From Diadema setosum (Eukaryota > Echinodermata > Echinoidea > Diadematoida > Diadematidae), in contig CM067067.1 of NCBI GenBank assembly GCA_033980235.1, forward strand, positions 20,031,239 to 20,095,238: 64,000 bases of DNA. Direction: 5' to 3'. Position numbers and translations under genes: made by a program. Below are positions 39,463 to 52,900 of the stretch, piece after piece (the stretch's first letter is position 1; each line of letters opens with the position of its first letter). The notes beneath the pieces are model-generated. The model saw only the letters and a list, made by a program, of their open reading frames with translations, was not told the DNA's origin and searched no databases.

Positions 39463-40355
39463 GTAAGTGTTGCTCCAAACTGTGTATTGTATTTCCATAT
39501 ATTTTCAGTTTTGTTTTCTTTTTAGATATACTGGATATCACATTAGGAATGTGTGTGTTTTCAGTTCTGCTTAGAACTGTGGAAGATATTATTGCCATAA
39601 ACTGTGACAACATTGGGTCATACAAATGCCTAGAAAATGTGTATGGACCTGTCCATCACTCTTGAAACGAAAAACTACCATCTCAAAAATTGAATAGATT
39701 ATCTACCGTAAACACCAAAGAAATCTAGACAGAATATTGAATTGCCATCATTTTTTTTTTTTAAATAGAATCATTGTACAGAAGGCATATTTTATATTAA
39801 TGTAAAATCAAACCTGTATTAGAGCGACCACTCAATCGACAGGAGTTTTACCTGATAGGCAGGTTGCCGCTGTATATGTGTTGCATTGGGGTCAATTTTT
39901 AGTGTAAGCTCATGCCATCAAAGATCCTACACACTCCATAAGATTGTTAACTCTCAGTTGAAAAGTGACACACTGCCGCTTGGAATTGTGGGATTTTTAA
40001 AGAGTGTGCCAACTGGCGCTGAGCGAGGAAAAATTCCAAGTGAGCTGTACTTTCCCAATATGTTTGTGTAGGACCAAGACAGGCTAAGACAAGAAAGAAG
40101 GAATTTTCTGCAAAGAATCTTGAATAAACGTATGAATTGGTGCAGTTCATTAAACTGCATCAATAGCTACACCAAATTATCGCAGGTTTATAATTATTTC
40201 GATTTTCAAAGGACTGTGCACAGCGAGTTTTCATCTCACCTCCCTGGTCACAGCGACAGGTAGACTCGCACACAGCTCGCTCAGCTCTGCTCGCAGGTCG
40301 CTACACTCGCTGTGACTGTATTTGTTAAGCTTCAAATTTTGGGTTCTTTTTTATT

Positions 40356-41701
40356 ATGCCTCTGCCACAAAGTGGTAATGGAGGCATTATTTTTTCGAGT
40401 TGTCGGTCCTTCCGTCTGTACGTCCATCGGTACATCCATTCGTCCATAATCAACTTTGTGTCCACAGTAAAGACCTTACGAGGTATCCTAATGAAACTTG
40501 GCAATAGAATGGCATGTATGTGTGAGGGGGTGAAGTTGTGCCTGCATCAACTTTTGGGTGCACATGCTTGGGTCAAATGTCAAAAGGTCAAGGTAAAATA
40601 CTCATAATTTCACTTTTCCCCCATATCAATGCAATGCCTGAATATATTTTCTTGAAACTTAGTGTAAACATGTACTACCCAATTACATTTCTCTGGTTAT
40701 AGTTTCGGGTCATGAGGTAAAAGATCAAAGGTCAAGTGAAAATGTTTAAATTTCACTTTTTTCTCCATATCTTGGAAATGGTTCAAGGTATCTTTATGGA
40801 ATATAGTATACATGTAAATGCATGACTAACTGGCAGTGATTACACTATCTAGGGAATTTTGGGTTCATGGGTCAAAGGTCAGGGGGTCAAAGTTCAAGGT
40901 CAACTCTTCAAACTTTACTATTTCCCTCATATTTATGCAATGCCTGTAAAACTTGGTGTATGTATTACTGATTAGAGATTCTCTTGAAAGTTTTTGTTGT
41001 TTTTTTTGTTTGTTTTTTTTGCCAAAAAGGTCAAAGAAAGTGAAAGTGCTGAACTTTACTTCTTTCTCCATATCTTGGAAGTGGCTAAAGTTATCTTGAA
41101 ACTTAGTACATATTCATGCATGTTCTGCCTGACAGTGATTCTCTTATGGATTATAGGGTCGTAGAGTCAAAGGTCAAAGGCCAGGTAAATGGTAACAATT
41201 TACTATTCAATACAGAAATTGCACTTTTTCTCCATACCTTGAAATATCACGCAATGCATAAACTTATAAAAGGACCAGAGTCAAGTAAAAGTCCTCAAAT
41301 CCCCAAATACATGCTCTCCCATTCATCTAATTAAACCTAGGTCAAGGAAGAAGAACATTCTACACATTTGTGACAAACATGTCATTTTGATATTTTGCCA
41401 GTTACAGGGCTGCCAACACTGAAAACTAGTTGAGAGTGAGACACCCATAGGCCAATGCTATAATTTAGGAGTCAACATGAGTGAGATCAATAGAAATGCA
41501 TGCAAATGAAATAAAGTTTTAGCGTGAGAAAGGACCAAAATGCGTGAGTCTCATGCTCAATGTGTGAGAGTTGGCAGCCCTGCAGTTATGTGAAATTGTC
41601 ATCACACACTGTCCACATGTAGACATGGTCTACAACTGTACATGTATTAGGAGAATCATGCACAATGGTGGAGGCATACCAGTCGCCATAGTGACATTTC
41701 T
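40356..41701 (+). mobile_element. Helentron/HINE-like element, family 1, copy 3
   Basis: Ends match copies 1 and 2 with more decay: ATGCCTCTGCCACAAAGTGG at the start and CAGTCGCCATAGTGACATTTCTAG at the end. The GTCC microsatellite is short. A separate 178-base MITE is inserted at 41405-41582. Confidence 0.7.
41405..41582. mobile_element. 178-bp MITE nested in the family 1 element
   Basis: Terminal inverted repeats CAGGGCTGCCAACACT and AGAGTTGGCAGCCCTG match at 15 of 16 positions. CAGTTA flanks both sides as a target duplication. The empty site can be read in family 1 copy 1 near 18650 (GCCAGTTATGTGAAAC), which fixes both ends. Confidence 0.85.
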
Positions 41702-42019
41702 AGCTTTTGGTCAATTCTGTTTTTAATAGTATTGTGTGTTCTTTTGAGTCTGATATAAGTATTCCTCTCATCAAAATATACTGGAATAAAGAATGGAGAT
41801 ACCCTTGAATCACTATATAAATAATCTTTTCCTTTATAAATATCATGTGACATGTGATGTACTCTCCACATTGTGTGCTCACTACATCTCTTTAAATCTT
41901 ATTTACTTTTGTTTAGCTTGATATAAAGACACCGAAGACTCATTTATGCATGTATGCTATCTACTGGCCTAGACCTGTGACCTTTGTGGACATGGGCATG
42001 TGTCATAGATGACGAGAGC

Positions 42020-42158
42020 ATGGCACGGTGGCATGAAAACAGAGGAAGATTTGGGAAGAAGCAGAACGAATACATCACCATGGTAACACTTGGAGAAAAG
42101 GATCAGCTAGAGCCGATGATAAATGGGGGTTCAGATGGCATGGAAGACTACTATCTCA
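42020..42158 (+). CDS. M13 peptidase exon 1 (cytoplasmic tail)
   Basis: 46 codons plus one base. Hydrophilic, starting MARWHENRGRFGKK, with a GTGAGT donor. A TCATAG acceptor at 42008 would begin the exon. Confidence 0.75.
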
Positions 42159-43858
42159 GTGAGTACTGTAGCTCTTGCTACGCGCCCCTTTATATTTGTT
42201 AAAACAAAAGAAATAAAAAGAAAAAAATAGGGGTGCATGCACCCCCTTAAATTTTATAAAGAACCCCTCCCCCCTTTACGGAATTCCTGGATCTGCCCCT
42301 GTTAATGGTTTACTACATTTATGCATCATTTGGTGTACCTCCATTCTCTCTTGCTCAGTCTGTGTGTCATGTTTTGAATCACTTTTGCGCTACGGTGTTT
42401 ATTGTATACAGTGACAGATATGATAATGACTTGATATGGCATGATATGATGTGATATGATATGATATGATATTATATGATATGATATGATATGATATGAT
42501 ATGATGATATGATGAGTATCGATTTTCCGTTTATTCATGGAGACAGATTTGTTTTTCACTGGTAACATATGAGACAGCAAAAAATATATTACTCAAATAC
42601 TATTGAATAGACTTACAATTGTATGTACAATAGTATCACATACAGTTATACATACACACAATACATAATTATGTACATAATTATAATTTCCACTATCTTT
42701 CTATTAATTATACTTCACAATATACCATTAAAACTTTACATACTGCTCAATTACATAATTCACCCTCTTCATAATACCTGACACATAAATAACATAACCA
42801 CAATTCAGAATTTGAAAATTATCATACATGTATTATGTGCTTGTGTGTGTGTGTGTTTGTTTGTGTTTGTGTGTGAGAATGTGCATATACACTAATAAAA
42901 ACTAAACAGCTATTAAATTCATCAACTCTGGTACATAATTCAATTGTGATATCACTGGAGATGGGAGAACTTGTGAAATTTGAATCGAACATACTCCTGC
43001 ATCGTGGTACCAGAAAAACAAGCGATGATAGTTATCCCGAGATCTTCTGACAAATTATGGGGGAAAATATAATAATAGGCTTGAGAGTTCACAATTTATT
43101 GCATTTGGCCTAAATTCAAGCACTGTGATGCCCTTTGTAGAGAGAAAGTTTACGAATGTGCCCTACCATTTTGACCTAATCACGTAAACAAGATATCCAA
43201 TACCAAAAAAATGTGCTTCAGTTCTGAATCCATCGTAAATCATCACTGTCTCATAGCACAGAGCAAAGCAATATGCTCTTGAGGCAAATTTTCCATTGCT
43301 CCAGTGCTTCGCCCAATAATCACTCGTACTGTCAGTACCAGTGTACTTCTGACGTTTGCTCTACCGGTACGTATAGGAGGTTTACTTTGTAGTTTTGGAA
43401 ACACATACTTTTTTTACAGGGTTTGATTTATATGGTAGCTTGCTGATTTTTTTTTTTTTTTAATGCTTTTGCTTGTAATGTTCAGATGTTGCTTCATAGA
43501 TTTTCATTGCAATTTTGCTTGATTTATTCATTGGTGCATAGAAACGTGTGATGGTTGCTGCCTGAAGCCTGAATCTTTGTGGGATCTTTGTGTGCACATG
43601 TAGTTTCATAATTGAATGTATGTGCATTGATCATTGGTATGCTTTGAACCCCTGTATTCTACTCCCCCAAATGGAAACTGATTAATTTATTCACTCTAGT
43701 GCAGTCACATCATTCATGTATTGGGCAAAATGTTTTCTGGTTTATATTCAAGTGGCACATAGATTTAGGTAAATTTGGTCACAATTTGATAAGAAGTCTT
43801 GAAAATCTTTGAATAGCAAAGAGAGTAACATAATGCACATGGAAGTGGAACAAAATGC

Positions 43859-43929
<71 letters not shown>

Positions 43930-46900
43930 CTCTAGCAAGACTCTCAGGGCTTTTGAACTTGAATTGTGCATATATGTACGCGTATGCTGTAAGGATACAG
44001 CTGTCCTTGCTGGGGAAGAATTGTGGAACATTAAAACCTGCAAACTTCCAGTTCTGCCTTTTTTGAAAAAAAAAAAAGCAACAACAGTCAAAAAAAAAAC
44101 TTGCAATGAGTAAATTGTATGCATTCATTTCTGTCCCTTTGTTTTACAAAATGTACCTCACATTTCAGGGCCAGCGCTTCGTTACGCCATCGCTCAGGAG
44201 CAGAAACAAGATCGATGTCTGGCCATCATGACGCTTGTGTCCTTTCTCCTACTCGTTGTCACAGGCATTTTCATTTGTCTTCTCTTCACAAGGGACTATG
44301 TGGTCAGTGTCGGTCAAAATCCCTACCCTCTCAACCACCACTCCTCATCCCCCCCCCCCCCAATGCTATGGATGGTTCCTTGCACTTTACTCATTTTCTG
44401 CTTATGAGAGACAAATCTGTATTTCAAGTGAGAATGCTAGCACTTCACAACCCATCAGTTTTAGAACTACAGTATGATGAGTGTAATCACTGATTATTTT
44501 GCAAAGTCTGTACCAAAATTTATAGAATTTATGTGTGTGTGGAGATGGAGGCACAGATTGACTCAGGGCTACCAAGGAGTAAATGTGTGCATGATATTTA
44601 GTACAATTTGTTTCTTCATAGAAATATGAACATATGTTCTTAATTGATTTCTGAAATTCATTTGGCATGCTTAGATTGTAGGCTTTCTCCAGTTTTTCAC
44701 CAAAGTGATCTTTATTCTCTAATTGTATCTTTTATTGTGCTTTAGTATGTGTTGGATCTGCAGAGGTTGACAGACTTGTAGATGGATTCATCAAGGCATA
44801 AATAGATAAAAAGATGGATAGGCTATATAAAGATAGACAGATGAATGGAAAGCTTAACACATGGATAGTTTAATAAAGAAATGGATGGATAAATTGAGAT
44901 TAATGAATAGATGGATGGATGGATGAATGAATTTTTGCATGTATCAATTGATGAAACTGATGTATTGTATGTCCCCCCACCCCAAATTACAACAGGACCC
45001 TCCGCAAAGATAACTTTAAAAATAGTGAATCAATCCAATACAATTTTAGGGTATGAAACTATAACTTATCACCCATTCTTACAGAAAACCCTCTCCGATT
45101 TGCTTCAGTGGTCAAAAAGAAATGAGGATCTTTGTATTAAAAGCATGTCATGTCTGGAATTCCCTCCCTCCAAGTTCTGGCCATTGTGTTCACATATGAT
45201 ATGCAGAATTCCAAGAGTATCCAAGGGCTAAATTTTGAAGAAACGAACCCATGACATACATCATAACTATCCACATTTCTCTGTGACCACTTAACCAAAT
45301 TTAATGTGGTTTTCTGCAAAATATAGGTAAGATGTCATACTTCTAGACCCTGAAATAACATTTGGACAGTTTAACCATATTGAAAGTTATTAAAGCGGAA
45401 ATCCGACTTTAATTTTTTAGGGGGACATACTGTATTTTACACTATTTTACTAGTTTACTGATTGATGGACATACATAAATAAAAACAGATGAAATTGAAG
45501 GCTTCTCCCATATTTTTCAGCAGATATGTACATATATAATATTAATGATGATGTATAGAAATGTGTTTTTTTTTTTTGTCATTGTCATGTCTTTTACTCT
45601 TCTTTTTTCAGAGTGCCTGTGACATATGTAAAACTATAGAAAACTCCATGGACCTAACTGCAGACCCATGCCAGGATTTCTACCAGTACTCATGTGGAAA
45701 CTGGATCAATAACAACGAAATACCAGAGGGTCACTCAAAGTGGGGCACTTTTCAGCAAGTCTATGCCAGAAACCAGAAACTGTTAAAAAGAGTAAGAGCT
45801 CAATCCAGGCTTTGTGCTACACAACGAAATTTTGATATAAAGAATAACATGCTTTCTCTCTCTCTCTCTCTCTCGTTCCTTTTATGTCAAAAAAAAGGGA
45901 GGAACTCAGAAAGTTTTGTTGCTTACGTCAGTGAGAAGACTTGTTAGGCCACAAAATCATCCCCTTGTTTAATTTGCATGTACACATGTATGTAGGATGG
46001 TGAGGTTTGTTTATTTTTGTGAGATGAGATGTCATGATGAAGTGCAGACGATGAAGATCGTCGCAGCATATGTTATCATTTCAGATTAGTCATGTATTTT
46101 ATTTATTTATTTATTTATTTGTTTTATTTTCACACGGTGGCTCCATCAGTGGGTTAAACACTGTTGTTCTTGGAGGCCCTGCATGAACACATACATACAA
46201 ATAGACACATGATAATTATACAATACCAACATCAAAATCAAATTTGCAGTATCAAATCTGTATATATCTTAATATACTGTATACTGATATAAATTAAACT
46301 CAAAATTTAACAAATATTATACAACACATTACATCCTCATATCCTTAAATTTCCCCTACCTCAGAAAGAAAGAACAGAAAAAAAAAACAACAACGACAGA
46401 AGTATACTTGGGCACAGTGGAGTGCCCTCCAGAATTGGGCTGAGAACGAATGTTTAGATGGAGCATGCCTTAAGTTTATTGGTAAACTGTTCAATTCGAG
46501 TGCTCCGGTGTACAAAAAAGACTGTTTCCCAGCATTAGTTCGAGTTCTAGCTACTATTAGCCTGTCAGAGACTGCTGATCTAGTCTAGTAGTTGGAGTAT
46601 TGGAACAGTACTCCAAATTAAATTCAAAGCAGCTTGCTTGGGAGAAAATCAAGTATATCTCATTGTATATTGTATGAATACACAGCAAATAAAGTGTGAT
46701 TGATTTGCATGGTTATTGCATTACTGTGGATAAATATGATTGATGGTATGACAATGGGTGATTTCAAGTTCGGTGCTAGTGCTAGTGCTAGTGCTAGCCG
46801 CCAAATGACAGCGTTAAATTGAGCTCCAACACCGACGGTCACATAACGAAGCGATACCAATCAAAACTAGAGATTGTAATTTGTCATCACTGACAAATTA

Positions 46901-49900
46901 AGGTGATCCGATTTTTTTTTGTCATGGATTCGAGTCCTGATCGAGAGACATTGGCCGTGTGATGTTTGGATTCTCATTTAGAAAAGGGAGTCATATCTGC
47001 CATCTTTGGTACCAAATCTGTATACACTATAATGAAAATACAGCAACAAGTGCATATGACCTTTCACCCACATTTACACTCCCAAGATGGCATCTGAGGA
47101 AAAAGTAGTTATTTTGTGAAATAATTCTTGTGACATCGTCTATACCTGTGCAAAATATGGGAAAGATAGGACATGTATTCACCAAGATACAGGATGAAAC
47201 ATTTGTGACCTTTGACCCTAATTTACATACCCAAGATGGTGTCCGATCAAGTAGTTGTTATTTTATGAAATAATGTACGTGACATGCACTAAACATGTGC
47301 AAAATATGGGGGTGATAGGGGCTTTTTTTCTTGAGTTATTGCAAAGAAAGTTGCAGAAACATAGAAATATCTCAATACATCGAAGATAAGCTTTAATTTC
47401 AACCAAGTATTTTAATATTATTCCGACATCATATGAAAAAACAAAGGGCACTCAAAGATAGCGCAAAGTCTCAGTTACAACATATTAAAATCTGAGAAAA
47501 ATTCACCGAAGGGTAAGTGAGCTAGTGCTCGATAAAGACAATCATGTCAATTTTCACATCTAGAAAAATTCCCTCCCATAGAGATAACACGTCATAACGA
47601 AGAAACAGAAAGAAGTACATATGACCTTTTGACCCCACTTTGCACAGACAAGATGGCATCTGAGCAAAGAGTGATTATTTTGTGAAATGATTCTTGTAAC
47701 ATGATCTTTGCGTGTGCAAAATATGGGAGAGATAGAACCTGTATTCACTTAGATACAGGATGAACCATTTATGACCTTTGACCCTAATTTACATACCCAA
47801 GATGGCGTCTTATCAAGTAGTTGTTATTTTATCAAATAATGTACGTGACATGAACTAAACATGTGCAAAATATGGGGGTGATAACATATGTTTTTCTTGA
47901 GTTATTGCAAAGAAAGTTGCAGAAAGAAAGAAATATTTCAATACATCGAAGATAAGCTTTAATTTCAACCAAGTTTTTTGACGTGATGCAGACATCATAT
48001 GAAAAAATGAAGGGCACATTTACGATAGCACAAAGTCTCAGCTACAACATACTAAAATCTGGGAGAAATTCACCGAAGCATAAGTGAGCTAGTGCTCGAT
48101 AAAGATAGTCATGTCAATTTTCATTTCCAGAAAAACTGCACTCCCATAGAGATAACACGTAAACTGGTCAAATTTGACAAGATTACTTTCAATCCATTTT
48201 TACGAGGTGATGCTGTCATCTAATCAAAATACTGTTATAATATTAATGAAAGAACATTTAATAAGCTACAACATATTGAAATCTGGGTGAAAATTGGCCA
48301 AGGATAAGTGAGATACGCTCGAGTAAACTTGAAATTTGATGACGTCATTTTGAAAATTTACTTTTTTTTACTTTATTAAGAAATTAGATATCTTTTAATC
48401 ATTTTGCCAGCATTGCCACCCCATGAAATGACATGTACAACTCATCAGCTTTCAAAATATGTAAAGAAAATGGGGGGTCACCGTCCATCCTGACGAGTAA
48501 AATCGGACTTAAAATTGGCGGTTTTTTGGCATAGTTGCACTGTATATCGCCATTGACGCGCGCGCGGAACTTCAACTTTGATGGGCCCGTATGACGTCAT
48601 ATTGAGTCGCATCGACTTGAAACTTGGTAGAAGTATTCCTTGACATTTCAGACATTCGATCCGTGCAATGAAATGGGAAATTTCTATTGAATATGAGCTG
48701 TACGTGCGTATATGCGCGCGCGCGTACGTGTCCGTCGATTTTTTTTGAAATGCTGTAAATGACCTGAAACGTGTGCAAAACAATTTTGAGGTTAATTAGA
48801 GCATGTTTAAATTTCAACGCGCGCGTACGCGCTCGTTTACTATGAACGTGACAAAATTTTATGAAATATATCAATAGACCTTGACTTGAACTATATGATA
48901 TGTTAATTTCATTCGAAAATTCCGTTCCATTAATGAGATATTGATGTAAACGTGATTTCAGATAATGACGTCATAATGACGTCACGGTTAACTGATCACA
49001 TTGATACACTAGATCTGTCGTCCTTATGACATGATACATATATGGTGAAAGTTTGAAAGTGATAGGTAGGGGACTTTTTGAGTTAACCTCTACACAAGAT
49101 TTGAGGAGAAAGACATAAAGAAGAAGAAAGAATCCGTACAGATACAATAGGTGATCCGAGAGGATACTCGGATCACCTAATTATTGATCACCAGCACTAG
49201 GTGTTGGAATCACAGCACCACGAGCTCCGCAGGAATTGCGCGACGAAAAAAGTGATGGCACATAGTTAAAGTCAAATATAAAAAGATGTAGCAAAAATTG
49301 CTTAGTTTTAGGCACATAACAAGGAAGACTGATTAGAATGCCACAAATTTCATCCCTTCTTTAAAACACAATTATCTTTATTTTGCTCCCAGGCTCAGAT
49401 TTCTATAGCCATGTCTGGAGTGTTCGTGTTCTTTACGTGGGCAACCACTGCATTAGCATAGACTTAGCACATAAAAAGTGCATCTCTTATGGAAGTGAAT
49501 ACGGGTCTGGCACGGCAACGCTAAGACCAACACCAAACTTGAAATGAAGAAAATGATAATCCCTAGGGGCTAGTGTTAGTCAATAGGGAAAAAGCAAGTA
49601 AATCGCTAACACAGATGGCGGAGCTCGGTCAAGCAGACGACATTCAACACCAAAGCAGCACCAGCAACCGGAAATATGTCATAATTTTTAGGTCAACTCC
49701 CAACAACGACGTGATTTCAAGTTCGGTTTTATCGCCGGTGCTAGTGCTGAGATAGCACTAGCACTAGCACTAGCACTGAACTTGAAATCACCCATTGTGT
49801 AAGGAAAACAATCCTACAACAGCATATTTCTCTTTGGTGCAATATGGTTGTGGATTGTGATGAATCACCGAGGTTATTGCATTTTTATAGATGACAATAA

Positions 49901-52900
49901 ACTGTCGTTGTGTATGAAGATTTGTGAGCATCTACCCAGAAAAGGAGTATCCCTGGCAAACAGATAAACATGAATAAGTTCACTCTGTATAGAGGTCATT
50001 ATGTTTTGAATCATCAAAATCAGACATTCTATCCATCTTTCACTGTGTATAAACAAATGCATGCACATACATTCATAAAAATATATATCCAGGTGTTATT
50101 TATATGAATGCAGGCATCAACTACTCCACCACCCGTATCCCATAAAAGACATGTAGTTTAGAACGTTACCAATTTTTGCAGTGTGTATCATGACAGAGCA
50201 ATGACAGAAGCCTCCATAAATCTCCTTTCATAATGTTTTCTTAACCACCACCATAGCTGATTGAAGAGGAAGGAAGTGAGTACAACGGTGGACAAAGCGA
50301 GGCTCTGCGTAAGGCCAAGGATTACTATCGCGCCTGCATGAACGTCACAGCGGTGGAAAATGCTGGATCGGAACCTCTCAAAAAAGTTGGTTGTTTGGGG
50401 AAGAGTTTTTTTTTCCTGATTTTTTTTTGGGGGGGAAGAGTTTTTTTTTTTTTTTTTTTGGGGGGTCCTTTTTCCTCTTCCATCAAAATCTCACTGCCTT
50501 TCATAGCCATTCATCGCCATGGAAATTGGTTCTAAACAATCCCCCTTGGCCCAAATAGATGTGAACTCGAAGGTTGCTATTACAATGCTCATACCTGGTT
50601 CCAACCCACTGCCGGAAACCTTGCGCAAGAGTATTTTGAGTGGAACTAGCACTAAGCAGTAATATCAGAATGTAGCATCATAACTTTGCTGCTCTATTAT
50701 AAACTATTTGGAAGGACCTTTGCAAAATCTTTGAACACACTTTATATTCTTGCCAAGTTTTGAATAAATTTTCCTCTGATACATGGCCTGCATCAGAGTT
50801 TTAGATGAAAAAAAAAATACACATACCTGCAGTTCTGATGCTGCCAGTACTGTTGTTTCAAAATTTTATTTTGTTTTGTATTGATTTTTAAACCTCATCA
50901 TAGTTACTGTAATATTACATAATCATGCAGATCTATCAATATTTTTCATTTATGTTCAAGCTGCTCATTATTGTGGCCAGTGCAGCTGTACATGCATGAC
51001 AAATGGTTCAGCATTTCTCAGTCAGTGAAATCTGCAAAAATTATGCTTTGAGGACTAAAAGCAAATTGGCTGGTCTTTCACTTGGTTTTTCTTGTTATGG
51101 AAAGATAATTTTGACATTTATCTCTTTGTTATGTTTAAGAGGTGCGTCATTCACATGTGTGTACAGCGTGAATGGGCCAATGAGATCTGTGTACGTCCTT
51201 TTGAAATCAGTGATAAAAACGTATGTGTCGAAGAAGTTTCAAGCACACTTCAGTTTGAGAGATTTCAACACAGAGATGTATTGACAATGGCCATCCTGAC
51301 CCGCCTCACCACTTCTATACATAATGCACTCATTGTCGCAGCTGCTGAATCAGCTGGGTGGTTGGAGCATGCTACCCCAGGATACCCCTGGAGTGGACAA
51401 CTGGGACGAGGGCCTCTTCAATCTGACCCAAGCCATCCTTGCTGTCCACAAACTGGACACTGCCCCTCTCTTCTCCATGTTCCTGTCGTCTGATCAGAAA
51501 AACTCGAGTGCAAACATCATTCAGGTAGGGGCACAAGTATGTTTAGTTTTCTCCCTTTGGTTTCTTCAAAATGGTCTCCAAAGGGCCATAATTGATATGA
51601 AGCAATGTATCACCAGATGACAGTCATGCCCTTACATGCCGTGTTTATGTATGCTGAACATATGGTGGACTATCAAGTACAGGTACATTGTTTATCGGTG
51701 CTTACATACACCAATGCATCACATTCATGTAGACTTAAATTTATCATGTGGGTGTTGGAGTGATAGTTGTCAGTGATATTTGTTTAGAAATATACATGTA
51801 TGTATTTTTAGCTCACCTGAGCCGAAGAGTGAGCTATTGCGATTGCTCTTCATCCGGCGTCCGTCATTTGTCGTGTGTCGTGCGTAAACTTTTTACTTTT
51901 TCATCTTCTTCTTGAAAACCCAAACCCAAACCCCCCTCCAAATTTAGGAATCTTTAAAACTCTTCTTCTCTAGAACCAGAAGTGATAGAGCTAGTTAGTA
52001 TTATGAGTTAGTATATTGATGACTGTAGTTTCAAGTTTGTTCATGGCGGAATCAGGGGTGTCCCCCTCGGGACCCAGGGGAGGGGGGGGTGGGGAGGGGT
52101 CCTAATGGGGCCTAAATTGTACCTTTTTTTTTTTTCCTTGAGAAGCCCATGACTGATTTTCACCAAACTTGGCAGGTAGCATCCCTAGGGGGATAGGATC
52201 TCAATTTGTTCAAATGGGCACAGTGTCCCACCTCCCAAACCTCCCAAAATTACAGGGATGGTACAGTATTGGTTGAGATGAAAATTGGGCTTTAACTTTT
52301 TTGCGAGATACCAAGAAAACACTTATGAAATAGTACAGAGCATACCATTTTAAAAGAAAACTGTACTGACATTTTCTAATTGTCTGATAATTCTAATCTA
52401 CATTTTTTGATGCCTACTACTGGAAAGAGAGGATTCTATAACCCAGGATAAGCCTGTAATGAATTTTTGAAAAACATGAAAACGAGCAAGCCATGGAACG
52501 ATCCACACAATTTGGCCTACGTCATGGGTTTTTTTGGTGAACAACTCCCACTTAGGCAAGACGAACTACATAATGCCAATTTACTGATGAAATCTCACAC
52601 GAAGTACTGCAAAAGCTGTTATTTAGTATAATTACAATATTGAGCTATAATAAACATGTTAAACAATATCTATTAATCTTTAAAAGCAATCTCTTCAACA
52701 GCTTTTTATTTAGATAAAACTTGTGGGGAAATTCCAGATATACAAAATGAAATTGGCATTGTTATCCGAACGTGCTGCCCATAGAAGACTGTGTTTAAGT
52801 AACGTTACGCATTGATGATCATGATCGAGCGATGGTTCGCCAGTTCAAACTATCTAACGTAGATGAGGGCTGAGTGAATCTAAATCCAAATATAGATAGA

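Larger units (their letters stand above)
39463..42008. other. Region upstream of the first M13 coding exon
   Basis: Mostly taken up by the family 1 element at 40356-41701. The remainder shows no gene. Confidence 0.55.
42159..44168 (+). other. Intron 1 of the M13 gene
   Basis: 2.0 kb. Contains the pentanucleotide repeat at 42425-42515 and the TA/T tract at 43861-43925. No other gene is seen. Confidence 0.7.
46751..49798. mobile_element. Outer DNA transposon with 46-bp terminal inverted repeats
   Basis: The left end (46751-46796) and right end (49753-49798) are inverted repeats that differ at one base. They start ACAATGGGTGATTTCAAG and pass into GTGCTAGTGCTAGTGCTA. The right end also folds with a second inward copy at 49711-49750. 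No clear target duplication and no transposase were found. Most of its length is the inner element. Confidence 0.8.
45792..50256 (+). other. Intron 3 of the M13 gene
   Basis: 4.5 kb, of which about 3 kb is the nested transposon pair at 46751-49798. It also has (CT)n at 45856-45874 and (TTTA)n at 46095-46122. Confidence 0.75.

Noticed and set aside
43748..44128. 126-codon minus-strand frame
   Set aside because: Runs through (TA)n and poly-T, giving Lys and Tyr-Ile runs. No family match.
46920..46945. GGATTCGAGTCCTGATC as a tRNA T-arm
   Set aside because: No acceptor stem or anticodon arm at the right distance. It is inside the inner transposon.
51092..51341. Upstream extension of M13 exon 5 by an open frame
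   Set aside because: The frame differs from the exon frame, and the CATTGTCGCAG acceptor at 51341 gives the correct phase with exon 4.
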